From: Allocatelliglobosispora scoriae
GTDB taxonomy: Bacteria; Actinomycetota; Actinomycetes; Mycobacteriales; Micromonosporaceae
Assembly (NCBI RefSeq): GCF_014204945.1
Contig: NZ_JACHMN010000003.1
Span: 2,914,001 to 2,978,000, forward strand
Reading direction: 5' to 3'
DNA: 64,000 bases
In this document: positions 56,828 to 64,000 of the stretch, one piece after another
How the letters are laid out: each line of letters begins with the position of its first letter
Numbering within the stretch: the stretch's first letter is position 1
Translations under genes and position numbers: made by a program
Notes under the pieces: model-generated
Databases searched by the model: none
Seen by the model: only the letters and a program-made list of their open reading frames with translations
Told to the model about the DNA's origin: nothing

Positions 56828-59035
56828 TTACGGGAAGTTCAGCAGGTAGACGTTGTTGGTGGTGGAGTTCGCCGCCGCGCCGGTGTTGTTGATGACGCGG
56901 GCGATGGTGCCGACGCCGCCGAGGGAGACGACCGCCATGTTGTGGAACTTCACTCCGGCCACCGCCGGCACCTCGAACGCCCGGGCCGACACGACGGCCG
57001 GGTTGACGTTGAAGTAGCAGTAGCTGCCCAGGCCCCAGGCCTCGAAGGTGGTGACGCCCGACCCCACCTTGATGGCCGGGTAGCCCTGCGTGGAGCCGTT
57101 CATCCAGGACGCCTGGTTCGGCGGGTCGTAGGGCATCTCGTTCTGGAAGAAGATGATCCGGCCGTTGGCGCCGTTCCAGACCACCTCGTTCTTCTGGTAG
57201 TGCTCGACGAACAGGCCGGTCGCGAGCACGTTGTCGCCGTTCACGGTCAGGCCGTTGTCGGCGGTGTTGACGGTCCAGCCGATCCCGGCGCCGTGGTCGG
57301 CCCGCCAGGCCCAGGTGTGGTCGATGATCGTGTTGTTGGTGTTGACGACCAGGCTGTTGGTGGCCTTGCCCGCGACCATGCCGCCGATCCGGAAGAACAC
57401 GTCCTGGATCGTGGTCGGGTTGCCCGAGTGGGACACCGAGGTCTTGGCGAGGCCGACCTTGAGCAGGGTGTCGCTGTTGGTGGTGCCGGCGTCGAAGAGC
57501 AGGCCCTTGATGCGTACGCCGTCGACATCGGCGACGTCCATCGCGTTGACGCCGCCGTCGGGGATGATCGTCGCGTAGCCGATGCCGAGGACGATCGTGT
57601 TCGCCTTCGTCACGTGCAGCGTCTGGTTGACGTGGTAGACGCCGGGGGTGAAGAAGACGTTGCAGCCGTTGGCGAAGGCGGTGTTGATCGTCGCCGCCGA
57701 GTCGCTCGGGCGGGCCACGAAGAAGGTGCTCATCGGCAGTGAGCTACCGGGCGTGGAGCCGCCCGCCCAGCTCGGCCCGGACGCGTTGGTCCGCAGCGAC
57801 GGCACGAACACCCGGTACTTCCCGGCGCCGTCGAGGTAGAGGTAGGGCACGTCGCGGGAGATCGGCGTGGTGGCGAGGGTGGTGTAGCGGGGTCCGGCGG
57901 CCGGGTTGGTGTTGAAGTTGTTCGCGGGCGCCCCGTTGACGCCGGAGAAGACCATGTTCCAGTTGGAGCCGCTCCAGCTGCCGAGCTGGCTGTCGCGGGT
58001 GTACCACTGCTGCTGCGAGGCCGACTCGCTGTTGCCGTCGACCTTGGAGTCGGCGATGTAGCCGCCGCTGGCCCAGCCGTAGCTGGCCGGGAAGAGGTTG
58101 AGGCCGCCGATGATGTGCATGCGGCGGAACGGTGCCGCCTGGGCGACGGCCCAGCGGTTGGTGCCGCCGAGCGTGTTGACCGAGAGGTTCTCGGCGGAGC
58201 GCCAGAAGTTCTGGGTGGCGTTGCCGGCGTCGCTGGCGTTGAACGCGTCGACCGTCACGGCGCCGTTGATGCGGGTGTCGTCGGGGTTCAGGCCGAGCCC
58301 GGCGATCGAGGTGTTGAAGCCGATGTTGGCGCCCACAGCGTACGGCGTCGAGCTGGGCTTGAACAGCAGGGCGTCGCGGCGGGTGGCGAACTGCGCGGTC
58401 TGGGTGCTCTTCTGCGCATCGAAGACGGTGTTCAGCGCGGCCTGGATGGTGGCGTCGCTGGAGGAGTGGTCGAAGATGCGCACGTTGGGGCCGAAGTCGG
58501 GCGTGTCGGAGTAGGTCGGGCAGGTGCCCGTCGGCGGGGTCGCCGTCAGCGAGAACTTCTGCGCGCCGGTGCCGTTGCAGTCCCAGATCGTCAGGCGGGT
58601 GCCGTTGGCGGTGGCGCCGCCGGGGGAGTCCATGCAGCGGCCGGACTGGGGGTTGCGCAGGGAGCCGTCGGCCTGCGCGGTCCACTGCTGGGCGCCGGTG
58701 CCGTTGCAGTCCCAGAGCTGGAGCGGCGTGCTGTTGGCGGTGCCGCCGCTGGTGATGTCGAGGCAGCGGCCGATCGCGGTCAGGGCGGTGCCGCTCCAGG
58801 TCCAGTGCTGGTCGGCGGCTGCGGCCTGGCAGTCCCAGAGCTGGATCGCGGTGCCGTTGACGCCGATGTCGTCACCGGCCACGTCGACGCACTTGCCGCC
58901 CGGCCCGTTGATGGGGTTGCCGGCGACCGCGGCGTAGGCGGACTGGACGGGGCTGGCGAGGCTGACGGTGGCGCCCGCAGCCGTCAACGCCAGGACCAGT
59001 AATCCGATCCGGAGTGATCTTGATGGGCTTCTCAT
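56828..59035 (-). CDS. Secreted ricin-B lectin plus right-handed beta-helix protein
   Basis: The 735-residue exported protein has a signal peptide (about 1-36, ending SAYAAV), a ricin-type beta-trefoil with QxW-type repeats (about 40-165; DQHWTW, AQQWTA, AQKFSL) and a large parallel beta-helix like that of GH55/pectate-lyase-like proteins (about 175-735). Helix rungs are visible around GVNAMDVADVDGVRIKGLLF and NTIIDHTWAWRADHGAGIGW. Homologues are often mislabelled as adenylyl cyclases; no cyclase motifs are visible. It probably binds or degrades a polysaccharide. Three operator-like palindromes lie upstream, including the motif shared with the 6.6 kb importer. Confidence 0.83.
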   Translation of the reverse strand: MRSPSRSLRIGLLVLALTAAGATVSLASPVQSAYAAVAGNPINGPGGKCVDVAGDDIGVNGTAIQLWDCQAAAADQHWTWSGTALTAIGRCLDITSGGTANSTPLQLWDCNGTGAQQWTAQADGSLRNPQSGRCMDSPGGATANGTRLTIWDCNGTGAQKFSLTATPPTGTCPTYSDTPDFGPNVRIFDHSSSDATIQAALNTVFDAQKSTQTAQFATRRDALLFKPSSTPYAVGANIGFNTSIAGLGLNPDDTRINGAVTVDAFNASDAGNATQNFWRSAENLSVNTLGGTNRWAVAQAAPFRRMHIIGGLNLFPASYGWASGGYIADSKVDGNSESASQQQWYTRDSQLGSWSGSNWNMVFSGVNGAPANNFNTNPAAGPRYTTLATTPISRDVPYLYLDGAGKYRVFVPSLRTNASGPSWAGGSTPGSSLPMSTFFVARPSDSAATINTAFANGCNVFFTPGVYHVNQTLHVTKANTIVLGIGYATIIPDGGVNAMDVADVDGVRIKGLLFDAGTTNSDTLLKVGLAKTSVSHSGNPTTIQDVFFRIGGMVAGKATNSLVVNTNNTIIDHTWAWRADHGAGIGWTVNTADNGLTVNGDNVLATGLFVEHYQKNEVVWNGANGRIIFFQNEMPYDPPNQASWMNGSTQGYPAIKVGSGVTTFEAWGLGSYCYFNVNPAVVSARAFEVPAVAGVKFHNMAVVSLGGVGTIARVINNTGAAANSTTNNVYLLNFP

Positions 59036-59081
59036 AACGTACCTGCTCTCCTGGTGGGTCAGGGACGGACGCCCACGCTGT

Positions 59082-59093
59082 GAGAGCGCTCTC
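59082..59093. promoter_or_regulatory. Palindrome GAGAGCGCTCTC
   Basis: A perfect 12-bp palindrome with central CG, 47-58 bp before the beta-helix gene start codon. It is related to CebR-type LacI operators (GGGAGCGCTCCC) but differs at two symmetrical positions. Confidence 0.6.
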
Positions 59094-59112
59094 TTGCGAG
59101 GGTTGCCACAGT

Positions 59113-59128
59113 GTTACGGCGCTGTAAC
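59113..59128. promoter_or_regulatory. Near-palindrome GTTACGGCGCTGTAAC
   Basis: Sixteen bases with one mismatched pair, immediately upstream of the GAGAGCGCTCTC site. Its pattern GTTAC-n6-GTAAC could be a promoter element or a second repressor site. Confidence 0.35.
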
Positions 59129-59158
59129 TCGCGTGTCAAGTAGTGATGAACGCCAATC

Positions 59159-59172
59159 TGACAACGTTGACA
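59159..59172. promoter_or_regulatory. LacI-type operator TGACAACGTTGACA
   Basis: Identical to the 14-mer at 6558-6571, upstream of the sugar importer. It lies between the beta-helix gene (minus strand) and the ROK gene (plus strand) and could belong to either. The 400 bp of this interval hold no gene. Confidence 0.6.
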
Positions 59173-59440
59173 ATCATGGCGCATTCATGTTGGATGGTCG
59201 ATGTTGTAGTTCCCCCAGCATCACCCCCGGCACCGGTCCGCCTCGGCGGCGACCGGTGTGCTGCGCAGCGAGGGGTCGGGGCGCAGCCGGGTGGCGCTGC
59301 GGGACTGCACACCGGCCTTCCGCTGACGGCGGTGAAGGCCCTGCCCGCATGGGCACGACCCGCCTTCTCGTCGGTGCGCATCCTCGCTTAAGCTGCTGTA
59401 CTAGGGAATTCGCGTCACGGCGCCATGAGGAAGGGGCACG

Positions 59441-60688
59441 TTGCGGCAGGTTGGCACGAACCTTCCCAAGGTCGGGGCGTACAACCGCGCGGTGGTTCTG
59501 GATGTCATCCAGCTGGCCGACGGGATCAGTCGGGTCGAGCTCGCCCAGCACACCGGACTCACCGCGCAGACGGTCTCCGGCATCGTGCGCAGGCTGATCG
59601 ACGAGGGCGTGGTCCGTGAGGACGGTGCCAGCAGGATCGCCACCGGCGGCAAGCCCCGCACCATCCTGCGGGTCAACGCCGACGCGGGCAGCGCCGTCGG
59701 GCTGCACTTCGATCCCGTCGAGCTCACCTGCGTCGTGGTGGATCTTTTGGGCCGGGCCCTGGTGACGACCCGGCGGCCGCTGCCGCAGACGGCCGAGCCG
59801 GACGAGGTCATCCGGGCCATGGCGGAGCTGGTGGAGGCGGTCCTCGCGGTGGCCGGGGTGTCCCGGCAGCGCGTGCTGGGCCTGGGGGTGGCCACTCCCG
59901 GCCCGATCGACCAGGACCTCGGCCTGGTCATCTCGCCGCCGCAGCTCGCCAAGTGGCGCCGGGTGGCGATGAAGGAGCTGCTCGAGGCCGCGACCGGGCT
60001 CGCGGTCACCATCGACAACGACGCGACCGCCGCGGCGATCGGCGAGCGCTGGGCGGGTGCGGGCCGCGGTGTCGCCAACTTCGCATACTTCTTCCTGGGT
60101 ACGGGCATCGGCGGCGGCCTGTTCCTCGGTCACCAGGTGCACCGTGGCGGCTCGTTGAACGCCGCCGAGTTCGGCCACATCACGATCATGGCGGACGGAC
60201 CGGAGTGCTACTGCGGCAGCCGGGGATGCGTCGAGCGGCTGATCAACCCGAAGGCGATCGTCGCGGACGCCCGCGAGCGCCTGGCCGGTGCCGGCGGGGG
60301 CGGCAGCGGCCCGCTCGCGCAGCGCTTCCGCCGGGACCCGGCGACCGTCGACTACGAGGCCGTCTGCGATGCCGCCGAAGCGGGTGACGAGGTGGCGACG
60401 GCTGTCGTCCGGACCGCGGCGGACCGGCTCGCGTGGGCGGTCGTCAACGTGGCCAACACCGTCGATGTCGACCTGGTGATCCTGGGCGGCAACGGGATCC
60501 GGTCGGTCGGGACGGCCTACCGGGACGCGGTCGCCGCGGCCCTCGCCACCCGGCCGATGGCCCGGCAGATCCGCGTCGTCGACGTGGTGCTCTCCCCGCT
60601 CGGCGCTGACGCGGCCGTCGTGGGAGCCGCGTCCCTCGTCCTGCACAGCACCTTCTCGCCGCAGGTCACCTCACTGCTGGCGGAGTAG
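59441..60688 (+). CDS. ROK-family transcriptional regulator
   Basis: The 415-residue protein has an N-terminal winged helix (ISRVELAQHTGLTAQTVSGIVRRL) and a ROK sugar-kinase-like domain (IDNDATAAAIGERWAGAGRG, FLGTGIGGGLFLGHQV). The ROK zinc motif is present as ECYCGSRGCVE with the preceding GH pair in FGHITIM. TTG at 59441 is the start, with GGAAGGGGC upstream. ROK repressors such as XylR control sugar uptake genes. It faces the xylose-type importer across a terminator and is the likely regulator. Confidence 0.9.
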   Translation: MRQVGTNLPKVGAYNRAVVLDVIQLADGISRVELAQHTGLTAQTVSGIVRRLIDEGVVREDGASRIATGGKPRTILRVNADAGSAVGLHFDPVELTCVVVDLLGRALVTTRRPLPQTAEPDEVIRAMAELVEAVLAVAGVSRQRVLGLGVATPGPIDQDLGLVISPPQLAKWRRVAMKELLEAATGLAVTIDNDATAAAIGERWAGAGRGVANFAYFFLGTGIGGGLFLGHQVHRGGSLNAAEFGHITIMADGPECYCGSRGCVERLINPKAIVADARERLAGAGGGGSGPLAQRFRRDPATVDYEAVCDAAEAGDEVATAVVRTAADRLAWAVVNVANTVDVDLVILGGNGIRSVGTAYRDAVAAALATRPMARQIRVVDVVLSPLGADAAVVGAASLVLHSTFSPQVTSLLAE

Positions 60689-60698
60689 CCCCGACGCG

Positions 60699-60732
60699 GT
60701 CGTGGGGCCCCCGCGAACGGGAGCCCCACGAC
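60699..60732. terminator. Terminator between ROK and importer genes
   Basis: A ten-bp stem (GTCGTGGGGC and complement) with a 14-base loop lies between convergent genes. Confidence 0.65.
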
Positions 60733-60746
60733 GCTGTTCGTGCTGC

Positions 60747-61853
60747 TTACTTCGTCAGCGGGCCCAGCTTGGGGTCGTCGACGTAGGCCGTGGCCGCGTT
60801 GGCCTTGGTCACGATGATCGGCGGAAGCAGGTAGGACGGGACGACCTTGACACCGTTGTTGTAGGACGAGGTGTCGTTGACGGTCGGCGTGGCACCGGTC
60901 TGCAGCGCCTGGACCATCTTGATGGTCTCGGCGACCAGCTTGCGGGTGTCCTTGTTGATGGTGGAGTACTGCTCGCCAGCCATGATCGACTTGACCGACT
61001 CCACCTCGGAGTCCTGGCCGGTGACGACCGGGATCGGCTTGCCGGCGCCCTTGACCGAGGTGATGATCGCGCGGGCCAGGGTGTCGTTCGGCGAGAGGAC
61101 GCCGTCGAGGGTCTTGCCGGAGCTGTAGGTGGAGGTCAGCAGCGAGTCCATCCGCTGCTGGGCGCCCTCGGCCTTCCAGCCCTGGATGGCGGTCTGCTTG
61201 ACGTCCTTCTGGCCGGAGCCGACGATCAGGTCACCCTTGTCGATGAGCGGCTTGAGGACGTCGAGCGCGCCGTTGAAGAAGACGCCCGCGTTGTTGTCGT
61301 CCGGCGAGCCGGAGAACAGCTCGATGGTCCACGGACCGGTGGCCTTCTTGGCCTTCAGGCCCTCCACCAGCGCCTGGCCCTGGAGCTGGCCGACCTTGAA
61401 GTTGTCGAACGCGATGTAGTAGTCGATGTCCTTGGTGTTGGTGATCAGCCGGTCGTAGGCGATGACCACGGCACCGGCCTGCTTGGCCTGCGCCACCTGG
61501 GTCGAGAGCTGGGCGGCGTCGGTCGCGCCGATGACGATGACCTTCGCACCCTTGGTGACCATGGCGTTGATCTGCGCCTGCTGGTCGGCGACGGTGGTCG
61601 AGGCACCGGCGTACTGGACGTCGGACGCGAAGCCCGCGGCCTTGAGCCCGTTGGTGAACAGGTCACCGGCGAGGACCCAGTTCTCCGAGGTCTTCGACGG
61701 CAGCGCGACGCCGATCAGGGCGTCCTTCGCGAAGCCGACGGCCGGACCGGACGCGGTGCTGGAGGTCTCGCCCTCGCGGGCGGTCGTGCAAGCGCTCAAG
61801 GCCAGCAGCGCGGCGGCGCCGACCAGGAGGGTTTTGCTGAGGTACTTGCGCAT
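60747..61853 (-). CDS. Xylose-type ABC importer substrate-binding lipoprotein
   Basis: The 368-residue extracellular lipoprotein is a type I periplasmic-binding fold of the XylF/ChvE group. The signal peptide ends in lipobox ALSAC (Cys near 22). Core motifs are GVALPSKTSENWVLAG, AKVIVIGATDAAQLSTQ, IAYDRLITNTKDIDYYIAFDN and PVVTGQDSEVES, which line the pentose-binding cleft in XylF-like proteins. It is the last gene of the operon, after the permease. The ligand is likely xylose or another aldose, by family resemblance. Confidence 0.93.
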   Translation of the reverse strand: MRKYLSKTLLVGAAALLALSACTTAREGETSSTASGPAVGFAKDALIGVALPSKTSENWVLAGDLFTNGLKAAGFASDVQYAGASTTVADQQAQINAMVTKGAKVIVIGATDAAQLSTQVAQAKQAGAVVIAYDRLITNTKDIDYYIAFDNFKVGQLQGQALVEGLKAKKATGPWTIELFSGSPDDNNAGVFFNGALDVLKPLIDKGDLIVGSGQKDVKQTAIQGWKAEGAQQRMDSLLTSTYSSGKTLDGVLSPNDTLARAIITSVKGAGKPIPVVTGQDSEVESVKSIMAGEQYSTINKDTRKLVAETIKMVQALQTGATPTVNDTSSYNNGVKVVPSYLLPPIIVTKANAATAYVDDPKLGPLTK

Positions 61854-61915
61854 GCGGGAGTAACCCTTCTCTGTTGAGATGGTGCGGTGTGGGGTCGGGC
61901 GGCATTTCGCCGAGG

Positions 61916-63214
61916 TCAGCCGAGGGCGGGAGCCCTCTGTGGTTCGCTGTCCGCTTCGGACTGCGCCGGTGGCGGCTGCGGGTCGTCCTTGCGGAACGGG
62001 CGGGTGAGCGATTCGATGATCGAGAATCTTCCCTGGCTGCGGTTGTAGACGTCGAAGGCGACGGCGATCAGCAGGAAGAGGCCCCGGATGATCTGCCCGA
62101 CGTCGGTGCCGGTGCCGAGCAGCTGCATCCCGTTGATGAGGACCGCCATCACCAGACCGCCGACGATCGAGCCGCTGATGGTGCCCAAGCCGCCGGAGAC
62201 GGCCGCGCCGCCGACGAAGACCGCTGTGATCGCTTCCAGCTCCCAGCTCAGCCCGTCCTGCGGGCCGGAGGCGGTGGACCGGGCGACGAAGATCATGCCC
62301 GCGAGGGCGGCCAGGACCGACATGTTGGTCATGACGAAGAAGTTCACCCGCTGGAGCTTGACGCCGGAGAGCTCGGCGGCGCGGGAGTTGCCGCCGATGG
62401 CGTAGATGTGCCTGCCCCCCGCCGTGTTGCGGGTGTAGAACGAGTAGGCGAGGACCAGGACGGCCAGGATGATGCCGGAGATCGGGAAGCTCGTCCCGAC
62501 GCGACCGCCGGCGAATCGCAGGGTGGCGAAGGCGATGACGCCCACCATCACCGCCAGCCGCAGGATCGAGATCCACAGGGGAGCGGGGTCGGCGCCCATC
62601 TCCTGGCGGGTCTGCCGGGTGCGGTACTCCCGGACGGCGACCGCAGCGACGGCGACGATGCCGAGGAGCAGGGTGAGGTTGTTGTAACCGGTGGTGGGGC
62701 CGACCTCGGGGAGGTAGCCCGCGCCGATGACCCGGAAGCCCTCCGGGACCGGGACGGTGGCGGCGTCGCCGATCAGCTGGTTGCCGCCGCGGAAGAGCAG
62801 CATGCCGGCGAGCGTCACGATGAACGCGGGGATGCCGACGTAGGCGACCCAGAAGCCCTGCCATGCGCCGATCAGGGCGCCCACCAGCAGGCCCAGCAGG
62901 ATTCCGGCCGGCCAGGGGATGCTGAAATCGTGCATCGCCTTGGCGACGACGATGCCCGTGAACGCCGCGACGGAGCCGACCGAGAGGTCGATGTGCCCGG
63001 CGACGATCACCATCAGCATGCCGATGGCGAGGATGAGGATGTACGAATACTGGCTGACCACCGCGATCAGGTTGCCCGGTGTCAGGGTCAGTCCGTTGGT
63101 GAGGACCTGGAAGAGCACCACGATCGCCACCAGCGTGAAGATCATGCCGAACTGGCGGATGTTCGAAGTCGTACCCCCGAAGAGGTTCTTCTGTAGGTCT
63201 TTGAGCCGGCTCAT
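61916..63214 (-). CDS. Xylose-type ABC importer permease (XylH/GguB)
   Basis: The 432-residue protein has about ten membrane helices and resembles the long XylH/MglC group. Landmarks are MLMVIVAGHIDLSVGSVAAFTG, WVAYVGIPAFIVTLAGML and GGLGTISGSIVGGLVMAVLING. The ATG at 63214 overlaps the ATPase stop (ATGA). A cytoplasmic tail rich in Pro, Glu and Ser ends the protein. It works with the binding protein downstream and the ATPase upstream. Confidence 0.94.
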   Translation of the reverse strand: MSRLKDLQKNLFGGTTSNIRQFGMIFTLVAIVVLFQVLTNGLTLTPGNLIAVVSQYSYILILAIGMLMVIVAGHIDLSVGSVAAFTGIVVAKAMHDFSIPWPAGILLGLLVGALIGAWQGFWVAYVGIPAFIVTLAGMLLFRGGNQLIGDAATVPVPEGFRVIGAGYLPEVGPTTGYNNLTLLLGIVAVAAVAVREYRTRQTRQEMGADPAPLWISILRLAVMVGVIAFATLRFAGGRVGTSFPISGIILAVLVLAYSFYTRNTAGGRHIYAIGGNSRAAELSGVKLQRVNFFVMTNMSVLAALAGMIFVARSTASGPQDGLSWELEAITAVFVGGAAVSGGLGTISGSIVGGLVMAVLINGMQLLGTGTDVGQIIRGLFLLIAVAFDVYNRSQGRFSIIESLTRPFRKDDPQPPPAQSEADSEPQRAPALG

Positions 63215-64000
63215 GGCGTCGCCACCCTCCTCGTCGATGTCATCTGCTTCAGGAGGAGTTCGGGAGTGGCGTCGCGGCGCGCGATGTCTCCGGTGACAGC
63301 GCCCTCGAACACCGTGTAGATGCGGTCGCACACCCCGATGAGCTCGGGGAGCTCGGAGGAGATGACGATGACGCCCTTGCCCTCATCTGCCAGGCGCTGG
63401 ATGATGCCGTAGATCTCGTACTTCGCCCCGACGTCGATCCCTCGGGTGGGCTCGTCGAGGATGAGCAGGTCGGGGTCGGTGAACATCCACTTCGCCAGGA
63501 CGACCTTCTGCTGGTTGCCGCCGGAGAGCTTGGTGATGCCCTCGTCGACGGTGGGCGTCTTGATCCGCAGGCTGGTGCGGTAGGACTCCGACACCTGGTG
63601 CTCGGCGACCTTGTCCAGGACGCCGTGCCGGCTGATCTTCGACAGCTTGGCGGCGACCATCGAGGTCTTGATGTCGTCGAGCAGGTTGAGGCCGATCGCC
63701 TTGCGGTCCTCGCTGACGTAGGCGAGGCCGTGCCGGATCGCGGCGGCGACCGACTTCAGCTCGATCTCCTCGCCGTCCTTGATGATCTGCCCGCCGAGGT
63801 AGACCCCGTAGGACCGGCCGAAGACGCTCATCGCGAGCTCCGTGCGGCCGGCGCCCATCAGGCCTGCGAAGCCGACGATCTCGCCCCGGCGGACGTAGAA
63901 GCTGGAGTTCTTGCACACGAGGCGCTCGGCGGAGATCGGGTGCCGCACGGTCCAGTTGCGGACCTCGAAGAAGACATCCCCGATGTTCGGGGTGTGGTCG
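63211..64000 (-). CDS. Sugar ABC importer ATPase (XylG/MmsA type), partial
   Basis: Only the 3' end of the gene is inside the window: about 263 codons covering the second nucleotide-binding domain. It shows the Walker A variant AGLMGAGRTELAMSVF, the signature KLSGGNQQKVVLAK and Walker B DLLILDEPTRGIDVG. Its reading frame continues through the window edge without a stop, so the N-terminal half lies beyond 64000. These proteins carry two fused ATPase domains. It is the first visible gene of the xylose-type importer. Confidence 0.94.
   Translation of the reverse strand, partial: DHTPNIGDVFFEVRNWTVRHPISAERLVCKNSSFYVRRGEIVGFAGLMGAGRTELAMSVFGRSYGVYLGGQIIKDGEEIELKSVAAAIRHGLAYVSEDRKAIGLNLLDDIKTSMVAAKLSKISRHGVLDKVAEHQVSESYRTSLRIKTPTVDEGITKLSGGNQQKVVLAKWMFTDPDLLILDEPTRGIDVGAKYEIYGIIQRLADEGKGVIVISSELPELIGVCDRIYTVFEGAVTGDIARRDATPELLLKQMTSTRRVATP

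Noticed and set aside
59036-59440. Small open frames between the beta-helix and ROK genes
   Set aside because: They are short, lack ribosome sites and overlap the operator-like palindromes; the interval looks regulatory.
1-64000. tRNA or rRNA genes
   Set aside because: No sequence with cloverleaf pattern or conserved rRNA motifs was noticed anywhere in the window on either strand; a tRNAscan run would confirm.

Overview
This 64 kb window is very GC-rich and comes from a filamentous actinomycete. The codon use, TTG/GTG starts, an F420-type LLM oxidoreductase, many secreted modular polysaccharide-degrading enzymes and sugar ABC importers without their own ATPase all fit Micromonosporaceae or a relative. 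That assignment is inference; no rRNA or tRNA gene is visible to settle it.

Layout. 1-3.9 kb: a 61-bp tandem repeat, a sliding-clamp (DnaN) paralogue, a membrane protein, and a decayed galactocerebrosidase/lectin gene. 3.9-9.8 kb: a P450, then a LacI regulator divergent from a binding protein plus two permeases. 10-21.3 kb: arginine deiminase, an internally repeated secreted protein, a stand-alone 5'-3' exonuclease, an F420-type oxidoreductase, a PL7 alginate lyase, an isochorismatase/GlxA pair, acyl-CoA-binding protein, a bacterial PARG-like protein, acetyltransferases, and an SDR/HxlR pair. 21.3-23.8 kb: a TnpB element next to a frameshifted IS5-family element. 24-32.8 kb: a LacI-controlled operon (two permeases, a binding protein, an unclassified TIM-barrel hydrolase, and a secreted ADP-ribosylglycohydrolase-fold protein with carbohydrate-binding modules). 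32.8-35.9 kb: a GH67-like protein fused to a multi-pass membrane domain. 36-39.2 kb: an intact acyl-CoA dehydrogenase/cupin/EF-hand operon facing decayed idi and EF-hand genes. 39-48.3 kb: amidase, catalase, acetyltransferases, membrane proteins and an ArsR-like/SRPBCC pair. 48.3-52.8 kb: an arabinan locus. 52.9-59 kb: a ManD-like dehydratase, a PrsW-like protein and a lectin/beta-helix protein. 59.4-64 kb: a ROK regulator facing a xylose-type ABC importer that runs off the window.

The standout is 51253-52800. One polypeptide joins an ECF sigma factor, a zinc-binding anti-sigma motif, a membrane segment, a Pro/Ser linker and an AbfB (CBM42) arabinose-binding beta-trefoil. It is divergent from a GH54 arabinofuranosidase and a GH43 arabinanase. 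GH54 enzymes commonly carry an AbfB domain, but here the GH54 enzyme carries a ricin-type lectin and the AbfB domain sits on the sigma factor. Two TGTTAACGTTAACA-type palindromes lie between them. This looks like a single-protein transmembrane arabinan sensor and transcription switch.

A second thread is regulatory. The 14-mer TGACAACGTTGACA occurs upstream of the 6.6 kb sugar importer and again 52 kb away, upstream of the beta-helix gene. A near copy precedes the decayed galactocerebrosidase gene. Together they suggest a small LacI regulon. Long perfect hairpins close many transcription units.
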